This document shows, one piece after another, positions 62,997 through 64,000 of a DNA stretch of 64,000 nucleotides (the first letter of the stretch is position 1; each line of letters starts with the position of its first letter). Both the position numbers and the translations under genes were made by a program. The notes beneath the pieces were generated by a model. It had not been told where the DNA came from and made no database searches. It saw only the letters and a list, made by a program, of their open reading frames with translations. Source of the DNA: Sphingomonas echinoides (GTDB lineage Bacteria; Pseudomonadota; Alphaproteobacteria; Sphingomonadales; Sphingomonadaceae); contig NZ_JAPYKK010000004.1 of the NCBI RefSeq assembly GCF_029623395.1, forward strand, positions 1 to 64,000, given 5' to 3'.

Positions 62997-63527
62997 TCAA
63001 GGCCTGTCGATGCGATACTGAATATGGCGCTTGAGCGGACTTCCATCGGCGACCAGCGGGTGGTCGAAATCGCCATCGACGACGCGATGCATGCCCAGCC
63101 GCTCCATCAGCCCCCAGCTGGCGGTGTTCCCAGGCACGGTAATCGCCACGACCTGCGGAGCGGCGAGATGTGCCCATGCCCAGTCGAGCGTCGCTTGCGC
63201 TGCTTCCCGCGCATATCCCTGCCCCCAATAGGCCTGCGAGAACCGCCAACCGATTTCCAGCGCGCCCTCGATCGGCGTATCGGGCGCGCCGGGCTTGAGA
63301 CCGCAGATCCCAAGCAACGCACCGTCCGTTCTGCGTTCCACGATCCAGAAGGCGAAACCGTGCTCAGCCTGTGAAGCGTGCATCCGCGCGATCATCGCAT
63401 CGAGTGCAGCCTCGTCAACGACGGGAAGCAGGTACTGCATCACGGCGGGATCGCGGCACTGGTCCCACAACGCAGCCCGATCGCGCGGCTTGACCATCCG
63501 CAAAATCAGTCGCTCGGTCTCGATCAC
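62997..63527 (-). CDS. GNAT family N-acetyltransferase
   Basis: About 176 residues from GTG 63527, giving VIETERLILR at the start, the usual beginning for RimJ/RimL-type acetyltransferases. The acetyl-CoA site is in YWGQGYAREAAQATLDWAW (about 115), with NTASWGLMERLGM near the end. An ATG at 63572 would add 15 residues and overlap hemB by 35 nt without a ribosome site. Substrate unknown. Confidence 0.85.
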   Translation of the reverse strand: MIETERLILRMVKPRDRAALWDQCRDPAVMQYLLPVVDEAALDAMIARMHASQAEHGFAFWIVERRTDGALLGICGLKPGAPDTPIEGALEIGWRFSQAYWGQGYAREAAQATLDWAWAHLAAPQVVAITVPGNTASWGLMERLGMHRVVDGDFDHPLVADGSPLKRHIQYRIDRP

Positions 63528-63537
63528 GCGAAGACGC

Positions 63538-64000
<463 letters not shown>

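Overview
The window is GC-rich, almost fully coding DNA that looks like a chromosomal segment of a Sphingomonas-type alphaproteobacterium (Sphingomonadales). The evidence is the aroA - small membrane protein - cmk - rpsA - ihfB order, an F1FO-ATPase zeta-subunit (DUF1476) / BolA / Grx4 cluster, the FYDLN-type zinc-ribbon protein TIGR02300, four large TonB-dependent receptors and many ATGA/TGATG start-stop overlaps. There are two tRNA genes, Ala(GGC) and Leu(TAA). I see no rRNA, prophage, CRISPR array or intact insertion sequence. All assignments are from reading translations and motifs, not from database searches.

Layout. 1-3.5 kb: envelope proteins of unclear role (DUF4139-like end, DUF3142 lipoprotein, an unassigned 757-residue exported protein). 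3.5-5.7 kb: a siderophore-type TonB receptor with a possible Fur-family site upstream. 5.75-9.9 kb: a thiamine uptake operon on the minus strand, with a TPP riboswitch, TonB receptor, small-molecule kinase and PnuC/PnuT permease. 10.1-15.1 kb: a plus-strand operon whose genes overlap at stop and start codons: TonB receptor, calcium-dependent PI-phospholipase C-like protein and histidine acid phosphatase/phytase. This reads as an inositol-phosphate or phospholipid phosphate scavenging locus. 15.1-18.5 kb: a glycosyltransferase with two Gfo/Idh/MocA oxidoreductases. 18.7-21.2 kb: a fourth TonB receptor, followed by a 0.66-kb gene-free spacer.

21.9-27.3 kb: housekeeping block (tRNA-Ala, TIGR02300, aroA, cmk, rpsA, ihfB, tRNA-Leu). 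27.4-35 kb: lipoprotein solute-binding protein, RNase T2, NAD biosynthesis genes nadC and nadA around a Crp/Fnr regulator, DUF4230 and a metallo-beta-lactamase-fold hydrolase. 35.1-35.4 kb: repeat-rich spacer. 35.4-37.6 kb: BlaI/M56 sensor-repressor pair with two visible operators. 38.4-40.8 kb: the two subunits of a 3-oxoacid CoA-transferase, separated by a lipoprotein acid phosphatase whose signal peptide carries an in-frame miniature element. 40.9-44.2 kb: leuC, a 37-residue exported peptide, leuD and a quinone oxidoreductase. 44.3-48.8 kb: mntH, ATPase zeta/BolA/Grx4, a ThDP enzyme and CsbD. 48.9-64 kb: RNA methyltransferase, NAD(P)HX repair enzyme, ilvD, N-formylglutamate amidohydrolase, ispE, ETF-QO, a divergent uracil-DNA glycosylase-like protein, lytic transglycosylase, moaB, a fused MFS/spermidine-synthase-like protein, GNAT acetyltransferase and the 3' part of hemB.

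The observations most worth following are the 164-bp element with 17-bp terminal inverted repeats inserted in frame in the phosphatase signal peptide, the TonB-PLC-phytase operon, the riboswitch-controlled thiamine operon with a kinase, the 37-residue peptide between leuC and leuD, and the glycosylase-like protein lacking the family's catalytic and Fe-S residues.
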